The notes below the pieces were generated by a model. That model ran no database searches and was not told where the DNA came from. It worked only from the letters and a program-made list of their open reading frames with translations. A stretch of DNA of 64,000 bases from NCBI GenBank assembly GCA_964016985.1, contig OZ024823.1, positions 62,578,514 to 62,642,513 on the forward strand, written 5' to 3'. Shown in pieces: positions 9,463 to 19,499 of this stretch. The position numbers and the translations under genes are program-made. Positions within the stretch are counted from its first letter, which is position 1, and every line of letters begins with the position of its first letter. This DNA comes from Anodontia alba. Taxonomy: Eukaryota; Mollusca; Bivalvia; Lucinida; Lucinidae.

Positions 9463-11165
9463 TATCTCTTCATTCTCTAGCCTCACCATTGTATCAAGAA
9501 AAGCTATTTTCTGCCTATTCCATCTTAGTTCCACTTTTATGTTCGGATGAATCCTGTTGGCTTTGTCATGAAATTGCAGAGGTGCATCAATCCCATGGTC
9601 CCAAGTACCAAAGATGTCGTCTACGAAACGTACATACAGTGTCGGTATCATATCTGTATTTGTAAATAGTTGTCTATCCCATGTACGCATGTATGTACAT
9701 GCGTAATTTTTGCCGTGACCAAATGGCAGTTTCATCTGTCTGTTAATAATGTTTGTTACTGAAGTCAAATATGTTGTCCTCCAATACAAGCTGTATCATC
9801 TGTATTACTGCTTCTGTTGGGATGTTCTGACTTGGTCGTAGGTTAAGACCTTCCCTACACGCTTGGATACCTTCTTTCTATGGGATACTGGGGTATAATT
9901 TCACAACATCCAAGGTAAACAAAATCGTTTGGTCTGTAACCACCCTTATTTGCTAGACCTTGTTTAAGAAGTCTGTTGTATCTTTTACGTAGCTAGGTGA
10001 TGATACCACAAAAGCTTTCAAGTTCTTTTTCAGCAATTTCAGCCATGTTTTCCGTGGCTATACCAATTCCACTGACTATTGTTCGGTATGGGTTTCCTGC
10101 CTTGTGAATCTTAGGGTTTCCTTTCAATTTCCCTGGTTTGGGTAGTTTTGGTACCAAGTATGATTTCAAATCACCTGATATGTAGCCTTTCTTATACAAC
10201 TGCTCTGCAAGTTTCTTGACCTTCCTGTGTACTTTAGAGGTGAGATCCTGATCTGACTCTTCATACATTGTAGATTCCTCCATTTCTTTCTCTAGTTCAT
10301 CTATGTAGTCTGTTCGGTTCAACACTGTGATCCCAGAGCCCTTATCTGCTGGCCTTATTACAATTGAATCATCTTTTAACAGATCTTGGAATGCCATTTC
10401 CTCCTTTTTCGTTATATTCATTACAAGATTCTTTTTCAAACCGTGTACAATGTCATCTTTTACACGGTCTATGTACATATCAGACCTTTTGTCTCGACCT
10501 TTATTAGGGGTAAAGTAACTGCTCTTCTTTTTCTTATCACATTTTTTTCTATGTGTTTTCTTCATCAGTATTGCTTTCTTTGTCAAAGAAAAACTCCTTT
10601 AGTCGAAGCCTTCTTTCCCACTCTTTTATCTCAGTCAACAGAACTGTTAAGTCCATTTTTCTGTTGGTGGGTACAAAGGTCAAGCCTTTTTCCAACAGAA
10701 ATCTCCGCCTTTGACAGTTTCCTTTCAGTTAAATTAATAACAGCTGTGTCCCTGTTGAACTTTCTCTTTCTTTTTTCTTTTCTTTTTTTTAATATATTTC
10801 ATTTTATTTATTTATTTATTTATTTATTATTTTTATATGTATATTTTTATTTTTTATTATTAATTTATTTGTCTGGGTAACTGAGCTGGAGGGATGTACT
10901 TCTAACAAAAGCATATGTGTGTCCAGCGAGGATTCGGATCAGCCTGCTCATCTGGGCAGACTGATTCGAGTCTTTATGGGAAGTGGGGTGTTCTGGATCA
11001 GTTGTTTAAGTTATTGAAAGTCTGTAGTATTAGTGCGTCAATTTGGCGTAATAACATGACGGCGGGAAAATTGATGACGTCATGATGTCACGTCATGTTG
11101 TTTGGTATCTATTTATAAGATTGATCAGTAGAAAGCAGTAGTATTTCAAGAAATCTAATCTTTAC

Positions 11166-11475
11166 AGGAAATTTTGCAAAAACTAAACATAGAAACACTG
11201 GCCCACTCTCTTTATACTCCAGACCTTGCCCCTTGTGACTTTTGGCTATTTCCTGTTTTGAAAGATTCTCTACGTGGCACGCGCTACGAGAACAGAGAGG
11301 AGCTAACCCAAGCTATGACCGGGTCGTGGAGAGTAATGTCACGTGACGGGCTCGCGCACGTGTTTCGCGCATGGGAATCAAGAATGAATAAGTGCATTGA
11401 ATACAAAGGGGATTACTTTGAAAAAACAGTAAACATTCCAAGTTGGTTTGATAACAATAATCCGATACAGGTACT
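11166..11475 (+). pseudogene. Mariner 1 transposase, C-terminal part
   Basis: The + frame resumes mariner homology immediately after the inverted-repeat segment: LNIETLAHSLYTPDLAPCDF retains the third catalytic Asp (CDF), followed by WLFPVLKDSLRGTRY and a C-terminal CIEYKGDYFEK typical of the family. About 85 residues between the left and right parts, including the HDN motif, are absent. The frame then runs into the right terminal repeat. It belongs to the same element as 3198-3745. Confidence 0.88.
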
Positions 11476-11507
11476 GGTCCACGTTCTTTCTGATTACCCC
11501 TCGTATA

Positions 11508-12030
11508 TGGTAAAAACACTAAGAAATGTTCTTCTCCTTAACTAAGAAAGCTTTACGGCTGAATCTTGGTATTAGCATCTGGAACTCAAGGTCAACCAAA
11601 TTTGTTCAAACGATGATCGTAGAATGACCTTAGATTTTTTTACGGCAAAGTCAAATTTGTGTCCCCATACATTTGAATAGGGAAAATGTTGCAAAATAAT
11701 TTTCTCAAATTGTATTAAAGACCGATGTCTGAAACTTACAATGTATGATTAAAGTAATAAAACTTTTCAATTACAATCAGAATTTGTCCTCCGGGGGTTA
11801 TCTACCCTTGCCCCAGGGCTGTCTACATGTATAATATCGTGTAATCTTTAAACGCCTTCTTCTCTGAAACCTTCTGACTAATTTTCACCAGATTTCACTT
11901 GGGACCTTCGGTTGAAGGGATATTGACAAGGATATCTACGATTAAGGCGGAGATTCTCTCTAAAAGTCCAAGTTTATGAAGTCGAATTTTTAAGGGTGTG
12001 ATATGAGTGAAGTTTTTTGGTCCACTCGAT
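11508..12030. mobile_element. HINE-like element, right flank of mariner 1
   Basis: Diverged motifs such as 'aacgccttcttctctgaaacc', 'ttcaccagatttcacttggg' and 'ccccagggctgtctacatg' resemble the core monomers of bivalve HINE-type elements and continue the sequence interrupted at 3003. No gene. Confidence 0.35.
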
Positions 12031-12104
12031 CAACTACATAAGAATATTTATACGACATGAAAGTCGTAACAAAGTAATGAAGCATAGCTGAAAAACAAAT
12101 CCCT

Positions 12105-12175
12105 GCCTCTCGTGGGATTCGAACCAGGTGTGTCCGGATAAAAAGCCAATGCTCTAACCACTGAGCCTAAGAGTC
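12105..12175 (-). mobile_element. tRNA-like (Lys-TTT-like) sequence, SINE head or pseudogene
   Basis: On the minus strand: A-box GGCTCAGTGGTTAGAGCA, an anticodon-like gCTTTTTATc, and B-box GGTTCGAATCC. Stems are imperfect, so a working tRNA is unlikely. Confidence 0.55.
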
Positions 12176-12344
12176 GACTACCTGATGCAGGTGTCAGAGA
12201 TTGAATATATACCTACAAGCTATGCGTAATCTGCCAATGCAGATAATCGAAGGTAAGAGTGCTATGTCGTAACACTCCACCTTTTCAAGATGATGACGCG
12301 AAGCCGTTTTCGGAAATTGATTCGCTTCCAAGGAGGTGTCTGTC

Positions 12345-12545
12345 TTAATTGATTTTGTTCCCTCATGAAAATGGGCTACTCTAAAAGTAAAGAATTTGCT
12401 CCCTTCGGGAGCAAATTCTTTTCGTTTAGAGTAGTCCTCTTTTCAGAAGAGGAAAGTTGGTTACTCTAAAAGGAAAAATAAATGCTCCCATTTCAGAAGG
12501 AGATCGGTGTACAGAAAGGCAAACAGAAAGTCACAAAAACTAGTA
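12345..12545. mobile_element. MITE family E, copy 1
   Basis: Core palindrome 'ctctaaaagtaaagaatttg' followed by 'ctcccttcgggag' and the complementary 'caaattcttttcgtttagag', then 'ttcagaaggagatcg' and 'gcaaacagaaagtc'. Other copies lie at 16700-16905, 22948-23160, 25535-25750, 28625-28760, 36705-36838, 38527-38790 and, split by a LINE, 39233-39291 with 44330-44530. Confidence 0.75.
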
Positions 12546-13371
12546 TTAAGTAGTCTAATCAGATGCCAAGCCGCATCGGGCATCTCACCTGTTATTCTTT
12601 GGTACATTGTACAGTATTCTATCAATGGACTGCATAGTGTCTAGTTAATGTGTAGGGTGTCACTACTGCATTTTCTAAGAGGCATAGTACCATATACTTG
12701 AGTGATTATATAAGTAAACTGCGGCAATACATCACATTAACACATTCTTCTGTATAAAACAAATACTCCTCAATCATAATTTCATAGAAGCAATTTTAAC
12801 CAAAATGATTTACACCTCACTTCTCCATAATGGTATCAGTTCTGATTAGAAGCACCTAAAAGAGATACATATATCTTTGTAAGCCATGATATTATCGCCG
12901 CATAATATGAAGAAATGGGAAAGATTTTGATTACTTAGCAACAGATCTACGCTGTCAAAAAGGCTGCTGGAAGAAAACAAAGAAATAGAAAAGTATTTTA
13001 AAGACTGTAAAACTGACCTCCCCCACCCCTTATAATGCAGGCCCCTACAGATCCTGTTTTCAGTGTTTATTGTGTGGGAACGTAGAGGTACGTAGACATT
13101 TTTTTATTTTTATTTCCGTTCTTTATTTTATTGTTTTGGTTTCTTTCCTTCTAAACATTGGACAGAAAACTAAACCAAGAAAACAGAATGGAAAATAAAA
13201 CAACATAATAGATCTCGTTTAAACAACAGAAACAGACTGTCTAATTTCTTTTCTGCAAGATATTGGAAAGGAAATATCCCTTTATGGTTCGGTAGACATT
13301 ACATACACTCGTTAATTAACGTAATCTTGTCTTGTTTGGGAACTAGAAAACATTACTAATAATAGTCTAAC
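12546..13371. other. AT-rich non-coding DNA
   Basis: No gene, exon or repeat family recognised. Confidence 0.6.
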
Positions 13372-13668
13372 CATCACGAAAACATGCTCAACATAATTTT
13401 GACCCCCTTGAACCCCACTTTTATATGGTAAAACTGGGGTTTACAGGGGTATACCTTATATTTCTTATTTCTGCTCAAAATATAGATTGTGGGTACTCGT
13501 TAGAACCGCCTTGTCGAGGCGGTTCTAACGAGTACTCACAATCTATGTTTTGAGCAGAAACATGAAAAATATCAGAATTTTTTATCTGAAATTTTGCATT
13601 TTTTGGTGGTAAAATTTTCAATATATTTGAATTTTCAATATATTTGAATAGGCATGTTTTCGTAATGA
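13372..13668. mobile_element. Hairpin MITE 'G', copy 2
   Basis: Terminal repeats catcacgaaaacatgctcaa (13372) and ataggcatgttttcgtaatg (to 13668) pair. The centre has the same 'ctgctcaaaatatagattgt' arms as copy 1, but with an extra GC-rich palindrome gttagaaccgccttg / caaggcggttctaac-type inserted exactly at the symmetry point. No coding capacity. Confidence 0.85.
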
Positions 13669-14060
13669 AGTGGACAATACAACGCAATACCTATAATAAG
13701 TTAAACTATACAGATACCTTAACTTCGTACTCTGATTAAAAGGATTTCAACATTTCATTCCACTACCTTGATATGTATGAGCACAGTGCTGGCTTGGTGG
13801 CAAACAGCACAGATCCTAAAAAATTACTTTGATGAACATTTTGACCTGCGTAATGGCGTATACACTGTTTTTTCTTATCAGTGTGATTAGCGTAAATGAT
13901 TGTACCAGTATACGGTAGAAACGTAATACATTTATTTACAAACAGAGGCAAAGATGCAAAGATGCAATAAAATGCTTTCCACTAGTTTTATATATATAAT
14001 TTAAAAAAAAAAGTCCGTGTGTTACATGAACTATAATTCTTGTCATTTTACTTTACTAGA
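13669..14060. other. AT-rich non-coding DNA
   Basis: No gene recognised. Confidence 0.55.
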
Positions 14061-14069
14061 ACAACACTT

Positions 14070-14285
14070 TTATAAATGGGCCACGTCAATGCCCTCGAGT
14101 ATTCGCAATATGTGCGGATTCACATCATCCGGCACATGCGTAAAGTCTCATCCGGGCATATGTTCTCCATTAAAACATTCTATAGTATCCAACGACTCTT
14201 TTTGCGGACAGCGAAGGCCCTGATCAGACTGATATGCGTCCGAAGACATATTTTCGCACGACACGGCCCAAATGGGTTTTTTAAC
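14070..14285 (+). mobile_element. MITE family D, + copy
   Basis: Shares 'tagtatccaacgactct', 'gcggacagcgaaggccctga', 'tcagactg', 'gtccgaagacatattttcgc' and 'acacggcccaaatgg' with the neighbouring element at 14515-14765 in reverse orientation. The family resembles bivalve MITEs with alternating gcgc/ctg motifs. No coding capacity. Confidence 0.6.
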
Positions 14286-14514
14286 AAACAGAAATTTGCT
14301 AATATATATCAACAACGAACGTGTCACAAGAAGCAGGTGACCTTACAAAATAAAGTATTATAACATCTCTGAACACGGATTTACATGTTTCCGTCGCTTA
14401 TAATTGATTAACAAGATTCGTGACAACTCCAATCCAGTTCTTTCAAGAAGATACAAAATTATGCTTGTCAGATACAAGGATATCTTTAGAAGAAAATAAA
14501 ATTGTTGGTGTTAT

Positions 14515-14765
14515 TAAATGGCCACGCCATGCGAAAACATATCTTCAGGCATATGCGGACAGCGAAGTCCTATCAACCTGCGCGTCCGCGCACTCTGATC
14601 AGGGTCTTCACTGTCCGCTAACAGAATCATTGGATACTACAGAATGTATGGATAGAGAACAAAGGCTCGGATGATACTTTGTGCGAATGATGATCTGAAT
14701 CTGCGAATCTTGCGCATGTTCGAAGGCTTTTTTTCGCTTGACACAGCCCAAATAATGTAGGCGCA
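14515..14765 (-). mobile_element. MITE family D, inverted copy
   Basis: Reverse-complement match to 14070-14285: 'ggccacgccatgcgaaaaca', 'gcggacagcgaagtcc', 'gatcagggtcttcactgtcc', 'ttggatactacagaatg'. Confidence 0.6.
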
Positions 14766-14769
14766 TACT

Positions 14770-15715
14770 CGTGAGAAATGAAACACATCTTTTTTTTTTT
14801 TTTTTTTTTCTGTTTATTATTATCATTGTTATAATTATTATTATTTTTAATATTATTATTAAAAAATCGTTCCAGTATAAATTGGACCACACATTTTGTA
14901 GCAGTACATAAGGTTTGAAAGATACTTTTTTCTAACTTTCCAGTAAAGGTGTCATGTTTTGTATTCTTGTCTCTGATTTGTTGGACTAGATAGCTTAACT
15001 AAGCTATTAAATTTTGGCATTAAACCCATCAGCTGTCTCAGCAGAGACAGCTTCGGTCTAAGATCATTCTGTAACTAGTCTAGGGTAAAAAAAGAGTGGG
15101 ATATATGGCTGCTACTCATTCTACTTTTTTAGAATCAGAATGTTTTACTGGTGACGCATCCAGCAGTCTTTCTGTCTGGAGTTTCAGGCAGCAACATAGA
15201 TAATCCGAGTGTGCAGAGTAAAGTCACATATTCAGGTAATCATGTGGTGTTTTGTGCCTTGAGGTGTTTAGACGCAACACTTACTTGTTACCTCATCAAA
15301 GTCGCACAGGCGGTAATGTTCACACAAAGCGCCTCATATACTGAGATGGATTCCAGCTGATTTCCATGCTAGGGCTCAGGATCTCAGGATTCAGCATTCT
15401 TCAGCAAAAAATAATATCGTTATACAGTCATCGTTGAAACCAAACGATGACTAATGAGGTCAGTCGAGTGAAGTCTCTATCCTAACTGTGCATCAATAAT
15501 TATTCTAAAAAATTGATGAAAAACTTTCTTTTGAACTTTCATAACATCTAGTCTTCCCAGTTAGTATTCCATTATCTGATCGGCGTTTGATCGTATTCAC
15601 TGTAATGAACTGCATGTGTTTCTACGTTTTGATATAGTGTTGATCATATAAGATTTTATGGTCCCTAGGGACGCTTAAACTCAAGCATTACCTGAGAAAG
15701 TAGAGAGAATGGATT
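14770..15715. other. Non-coding DNA; T-run and TTA-rich stretch at left
   Basis: A poly-T/ATT-rich region lies at 14790-14870. A 48-bp stretch at 15179-15226 is bounded by AG and GT but does not fit the globin reading phase (see rejected items). No supported gene. Confidence 0.5.
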
Positions 15716-15915
15716 AACCCATTTATGCTTAATAAACTCTTCTACCTCTTTCTTTTGGCAGCTAGTCATACCGAAGGTGTGTTTAGTTTGTTTCTATTGT
15801 CATTTATTATAGAAATGCATGTACTTAATGCAAACATTGTAGACCCTGATCAGATGCCGTGTTCTGCGCGTCTGATCTGGGTCTACACTGTTTGCCAATG
15901 TCCTGTTTATGGGAC
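15716..15915. mobile_element. MITE family I ('aacccatttatgctt' type)
   Basis: Begins 'aacccatttatgctt' and contains the self-complementary 'ttgtagaccctgatcagatg' ... 'tctgatctgggtctacactg' ... 'tttgcc', typical of a widespread bivalve MITE. Related fragments occur near 28225-28368 and 36280-36400. Confidence 0.6.
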
Positions 15916-15929
15916 GCCAGGCGTACATT

Positions 15930-16690
15930 TAAATGAATTAATAGCTCCAGATTGAGGAGTAGCCAGAAAACTAGTTTCCTTATAACTCTACGAAAACACA
16001 AGTTGTAGGTTCTCGTTAGAAGCCCCTAACTCATCAGTAGATCACCATATAACATATAAATGAACTTCTCAGGACTATGAGGATAAAAAAGTGAGGACTC
16101 CGTACAAAAAATATAAATGATGTTATCCAGGAAAGGCCATAACCACGAAACACAACCGTTCTGAGGCACCGAAACAAGAAAGGAACAAGACTTAGAACAA
16201 ATGATGACAAGACACAACGGCATAGTTGCAATATATATATATAAAGGACACATAATCTAAGAGGAACTGCAGCAGAAAATCCAGCTTGGGATGATGGTCA
16301 GTAGAAACAATTACATGTAACCGGAAGTCCGGCGAAATAAAAATCACTAGTAGAACAACTGTGAGTCCGACCACAGAGTAGTAAGGTCAGACACAAGCCG
16401 CATTTTAGACAAGGGTTAGAACTGAGCCGCCATTATGTAAAGTCTGTGGCCGTAGTTCAGTTAAAGACGACAGCAAAGTTGTTAATCTTTGTACTACCAG
16501 ATAATGTGTATACAACTACTGGAGGAGTGATAAACAGTATAGACTCTCATCAGCCGCAGCGTTCTGTGCGTTAGATGTGAGTGTACACTGTTTAGTCTCG
16601 CATGTTTGTCCAAATGCTCAAACTAAATACGGTATTTGGAGCTTTGCTGCTCTAGTTACTGACAAGATATCATGTTGTTTCTACTTGAAG
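15930..16690. other. Non-coding DNA
   Basis: Short match to the MITE G centre near 15995-16025 ('gttctcgttagaag') and an MITE-I-like fragment near 16560-16610. No gene recognised. Confidence 0.5.
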
Positions 16691-16699
16691 GAAATTAAT

Positions 16700-16905
16700 A
16701 CACTTTCAAGGAAGACGACTCTGTCAAAATCTTGTTGCTCCCTCCTAAGCAGGGGTTTATTTTAAAAGGAAATAATTTGCTCTCAAGGAAGAAGGGGAGC
16801 AACCAATTATTTTCTTTTTGAATAGATCCCTTTCCGAAGGGATCTTGTGTGCAGGAAAGCAAACAGCACGTCATTAAAGTTGTCTCCCTTGTAGAAAATG
16901 GCAGA
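16700..16905. mobile_element. MITE family E, copy 2
   Basis: Motifs 'ttttaaaaggaaataatttg', 'ctccctcctaag', 'ccctttccgaagggatcttg', 'gtgcaggaaagcaaacagca' and 'cttgtagaaaatggcagaaa' occur in the family order. Confidence 0.7.
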
Positions 16906-16949
16906 AAATCTGCTGAGTGTATCAAGCCACCTTAAACGTAAAAACGTTG

Positions 16950-17043
16950 TTTGTTTGTTTGTTTGTTTTTTTGTTGTTGTTTTTTTTTTTTGTTGTTGTT
17001 GTTGTTGTTGTTTTTTTGTTGTTGTTTGTTGTTTTTTGTTGTT

Positions 17044-17084
<41 letters not shown>
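16950..17084. repeat. Low-complexity (GTTTT)n/(TTG)n/poly-T
   Basis: G/T simple sequence ending in a long T tract. Confidence 0.95.
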
Positions 17085-17087
<3 letters not shown>

Positions 17088-17820
17088 GTTTACTATGTTT
17101 TTAAAAAAACAACTGAAGCCCGTATTTGTGTAAATTGTTTAAAATGAATACTGTCCTTTCGACAGTGTTTTGCTTGGCATTTTATTTTAAATGAAAACAT
17201 TTTGTTCTGATTGACCATATCTTATCAGAAACTATTTGTCTGTTCTCTTTGTTGTGTTTTATTCTCAAATAGTTACCCTAAAATTAAATATACGACCAAA
17301 CATTGGTCTGCCCTATGCATTTTTTTCGGCATTGTTGTCTAGGAAAATATTTTTACTTTTCTTTCCCGAATTTGAATTATTGATGTTTCACAATAATATT
17401 GTAAACATTTCAGAAGAACTGAACAAGCGGGACTTGTTGAAAATCTGCCCTCAATTTAGCTACCCTACATATTTCTACATAACTTGCATTCATTTTTATT
17501 GTGGGAAAAAGTGAAAATATTTCATGTTTTAAGAACCAACGACCAGATTTAAACTTTTTGTGCATAGGTAGTTATGACAAATAGTTTTGCTTTATATCAT
17601 AACAAAAGTTTGCAAGTTTACTTTTTCTGTGTAAAGCGGCAAGCAAAGAACGACTTTCTGAAAGATGTCGAAAGTACAGTAGGTATAATACTCTCATGCA
17701 AATGTATATGGGTTTCAATTTAAAAAAAAAAAAAAAAAAAAAAAACATAATAAATATTAATATTCAGACAGTATATTTTTGTCCTTAAATGTACTGAATT
17801 TGATTTTCTTGTATTTTACA
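17085..17820. other. AT-rich DNA upstream of the globin exon (probable intron)
   Basis: No coding homology. A 23-bp poly-A lies near 17721-17744. The last 40 bases form a pyrimidine-rich tract (ttgattttcttgtattttac) ending in AG at 17820-17821, so at least the right part is probably intron. Confidence 0.5.
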
Positions 17821-17821
17821 G

Positions 17822-18013
17822 AGTATTAAAGGGCCATTTTTGGAGGCGATGCATATAACACTTGGCGATAGATACACACCTTACATGCAGACAGTCTACG
17901 AGCTTACAATAACGTTTATAATTCAGACCCTTGTTGTGGGATACAGTCCTGAGGAAAAGGCTGCCTTAAAATCGGACACTATCAATCATAATTCAACTAC
18001 GCACGTATCTTGA
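17822..18013 (+). CDS. Globin-family protein, terminal exon
   Basis: Partial CDS of 63 codons plus TGA, opening directly after a pyrimidine-rich splice acceptor. It encodes the globin G and H helices: GPFLEAMHITLGDRYTPYMQ then TVYELTITFIIQTLVVGY, followed by a polar tail (SPEEKAALKSDT...). The pattern Gp.f..a....LGdr.Tp.....y.....fii..L..Gy is that of neuroglobin- or cytoglobin-like invertebrate globins. The exon begins in phase 0 at the position equivalent to the conserved G7.0 intron, which supports a genuine gene rather than a processed copy. Globins bind heme and carry or sense O2 or other gases; the heme-binding E7 and F8 histidines lie in an upstream exon I could not find. A poly(A) signal candidate AATAAA is at 18129-18134. 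Whether the gene is expressed, and its subfamily, are unknown. Confidence 0.72.
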   Translation, partial: SIKGPFLEAMHITLGDRYTPYMQTVYELTITFIIQTLVVGYSPEEKAALKSDTINHNSTTHVS

Positions 18014-18134
18014 TTAAAGTACTCTGCTGCTCAAGTTTTGACCAGTATTTTTACATAACGTAGATTACTAAAATTGTACAAGCGAAAGAGACGACTGAAA
18101 TTTGGAAGAATTCTGGCACAGAATTAAGAATAAA
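18014..18134 (+). promoter_or_regulatory. Candidate 3' UTR and poly(A) signal of the globin gene
   Basis: AATAAA at 18129-18134, 116 bases past the stop codon. It lies at the edge of the inverted repeat arm that starts near 18140, so the true 3' end could be within repeat sequence. Confidence 0.35.
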
Positions 18135-18139
18135 TAAGT

Positions 18140-19460
18140 ACATTTATTATAATCCTATTAATGATACCACTTTCAAACAGTAAAGTATCTGACAGACTGA
18201 TCCTAAAAAGCCGGATCGTTTGACAGTTTCGATATTTCCAAATCCATCTTACATTCTCTCAGACAAAGATTATGTACGTTGACGTCATGAAGTCTAAGGA
18301 GCATTCTTGTAACGTTCCGGGCGTTTCCAAATGCTCCAAGCGGCCATTAACGACACATTAAAATGAATACATAGATCAATTTTGACGACATAAAATTAAA
18401 ACACATTCAAAAATATTGTAGCCGGCGACTTTTTTCTAGAAAGTAAGGATTGACATTTAATGCGAATCGTCTGCTGTATATCAGAATATTGTCTGCTGCT
18501 ATTGCGAATGACGTTTCAAGGGGTACTTTACACAGGTATACAATAAACACATTACTACTGTAACGTGATCTGATGCTGAGCGGATGATCCTAGAGTAGAG
18601 ATGTTTACGTCGAGTGTAACTGGCTGATATGGGGACATCCACGACAGAGGATAGAGGGCAATGCTGTAATAATGCTGTAAGAATGTGTTTATTATATACC
18701 TTGAAAACCCATAAAACATTAAAACGTCAGCTGCAGATGATGTTCTAAAACACACATTATATTTTACTTTGAAAATAAGGCTTTACATTTCATGCTGATG
18801 GTCTGCTATGTCAAGCTTTATTTTCTCGGAAAAAAGTAAGAAAAAAAATGAAAAGGTGATTGAATTTTATACCGTCAAAACTGATCTATTTATTCATCAC
18901 ACCGTTACCGCGGTACAACGAACGCGACTGGGTACAACGAACGCAGCTGAAATTTTGTTGAAGGGAAAAACGTGTAAGTTCAATGTTTCCTTTATTTTGA
19001 CAGAAATATCACGAATTTCGTTTTCTGGTGGTTATGGGATTTCAACAGGTTGTGTTTTTGTTGTTTTGTCCAATTTTAAATTATGACACAATCAGAGAAG
19101 GAAAAGCAAAGCTACAAATTAGGTCACAATAGACAAAAAAAACTTCTCGTTTTAAGGATCTATCAATTAAAGATATATGGCATGTACACGACCGTTCTAT
19201 GGTTTTTCATGTCTCCAGGTATCGAAGTAAATATACTATTTTTGATAATGCATAAAAACTTTTAGAATAAGAATTGTATCAATTTTTCCTAGCGTACTGT
19301 CTTGAAACACGGGTACAACTTACCACGGATCATGTGTTGTGTCTGGGTACACTACACACGGAGAATATAGTACAACAAACACGGATGTGGAAACCCCAAA
19401 TTTGGATATTGTTTTCCATTACAAGCGCCAGTTTTCAAGAATTAGCCAAGAAGACCGGCA
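18140..19460 (+). repeat. Left arm of a diverged inverted repeat
   Basis: In order it matches the reverse complement of 21440-22175: 'aatgataccactttcaaaca' / 'gccggat' (18165-18215), 'cgttgacgtcatga' (18279), 'gcggccattaacgac' (18341), 'caccgttaccgcggtacaac' (18901), and 'gggtacaacttaccacgg' (19311). A ~530-bp stretch at about 18365-18890 has no counterpart and looks like an insertion. No conserved protein was recognised. Confidence 0.6.
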
Positions 19461-19499
19461 CATATCTGCTCCTTAAGTTGTAAAATTGCAACATCAACT

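Larger units (their letters stand above)
7997..10760 (-). pseudogene. Penelope-like element: RT plus GIY-YIG endonuclease (broken)
   Basis: Read on the minus strand. An N-terminal segment near 10745-10590 has the PLE-type NLTERKLS start. A 197-aa frame (10586-9993) carries RPADKGSGITVLNR and PKIHK motifs. Near 9990-9800 broken frames carry a 'LDVVKLYPSIP'-like motif A. A 120-aa frame (9789-9427) has the catalytic YVRFVDDIF motif and KIAFLDTMV. At 8803-8477 there are the linker motifs LRKRGYPSRL and RVPFVITYSSALPDVR. At 8371-7997 there is a GIY-YIG nuclease (YAIVCRACDKTVYVGET ... RRLKDRIIEH). Domain order and motifs match GIY-YIG-containing PLEs, a retroelement class that integrates with its C-terminal nuclease. 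A SINE plus another repeat (8838-9470) interrupts it between the RT thumb and the linker, and several frameshifts are present, so it is dead. Confidence 0.88.
3876..11165. mobile_element. ~7.3-kb segment with ~310-bp terminal inverted repeats
   Basis: Left arm 3876-4189 and right arm 10856-11165 are reverse complements with very few mismatches: both start TAAAGATTAGATTTCTT, share the 'catgacgtgacatcatga' and 'ttcccgccgtcatgttatta' blocks, and end internally in TAAA-type repeats. The two arms sit at the two break points of mariner 1, so the segment probably arrived as one unit or by a single rearrangement. The interior holds microsatellites, a palindromic MITE (6063-6311), and a Penelope-like element on the minus strand with a nested SINE. 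No transposase was recognised inside. The inverted arms could be Penelope pseudo-LTRs or the ends of a non-autonomous DNA transposon; a target duplication could not be settled. Confidence 0.75.
3004..11507 (+). mobile_element. Mariner element 1, disrupted by a 7.3-kb insertion
   Basis: The two ends are inverted repeats of 32 bp: tatacgaggagtaatcgaaa onward at 3004-3035, and its reverse complement at 11476-11507 with about four mismatches. Each begins at a TA, as expected of Tc1/mariner insertions. The left part encodes the N-terminal and early catalytic region of a transposase, and the right part encodes its C-terminus. The middle of the coding region, including the second catalytic Asp, is missing and replaced by the segment 3745-11165. 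Confidence 0.85.

Noticed and set aside
9213..9665. 150-codon + strand frame over Repeat X
   Set aside because: The same DNA is a non-coding repeat shared with 62157-62440, and its right part is antisense to the Penelope-like RT.
15151..15360. Possible upstream globin exon (E-helix-like 'NPSVQSKV...' with AG/GT borders at 15179-15226)
   Set aside because: No His at a plausible E7 position, no F8 region, and the reading phase does not join to the phase-0 start at 17822.
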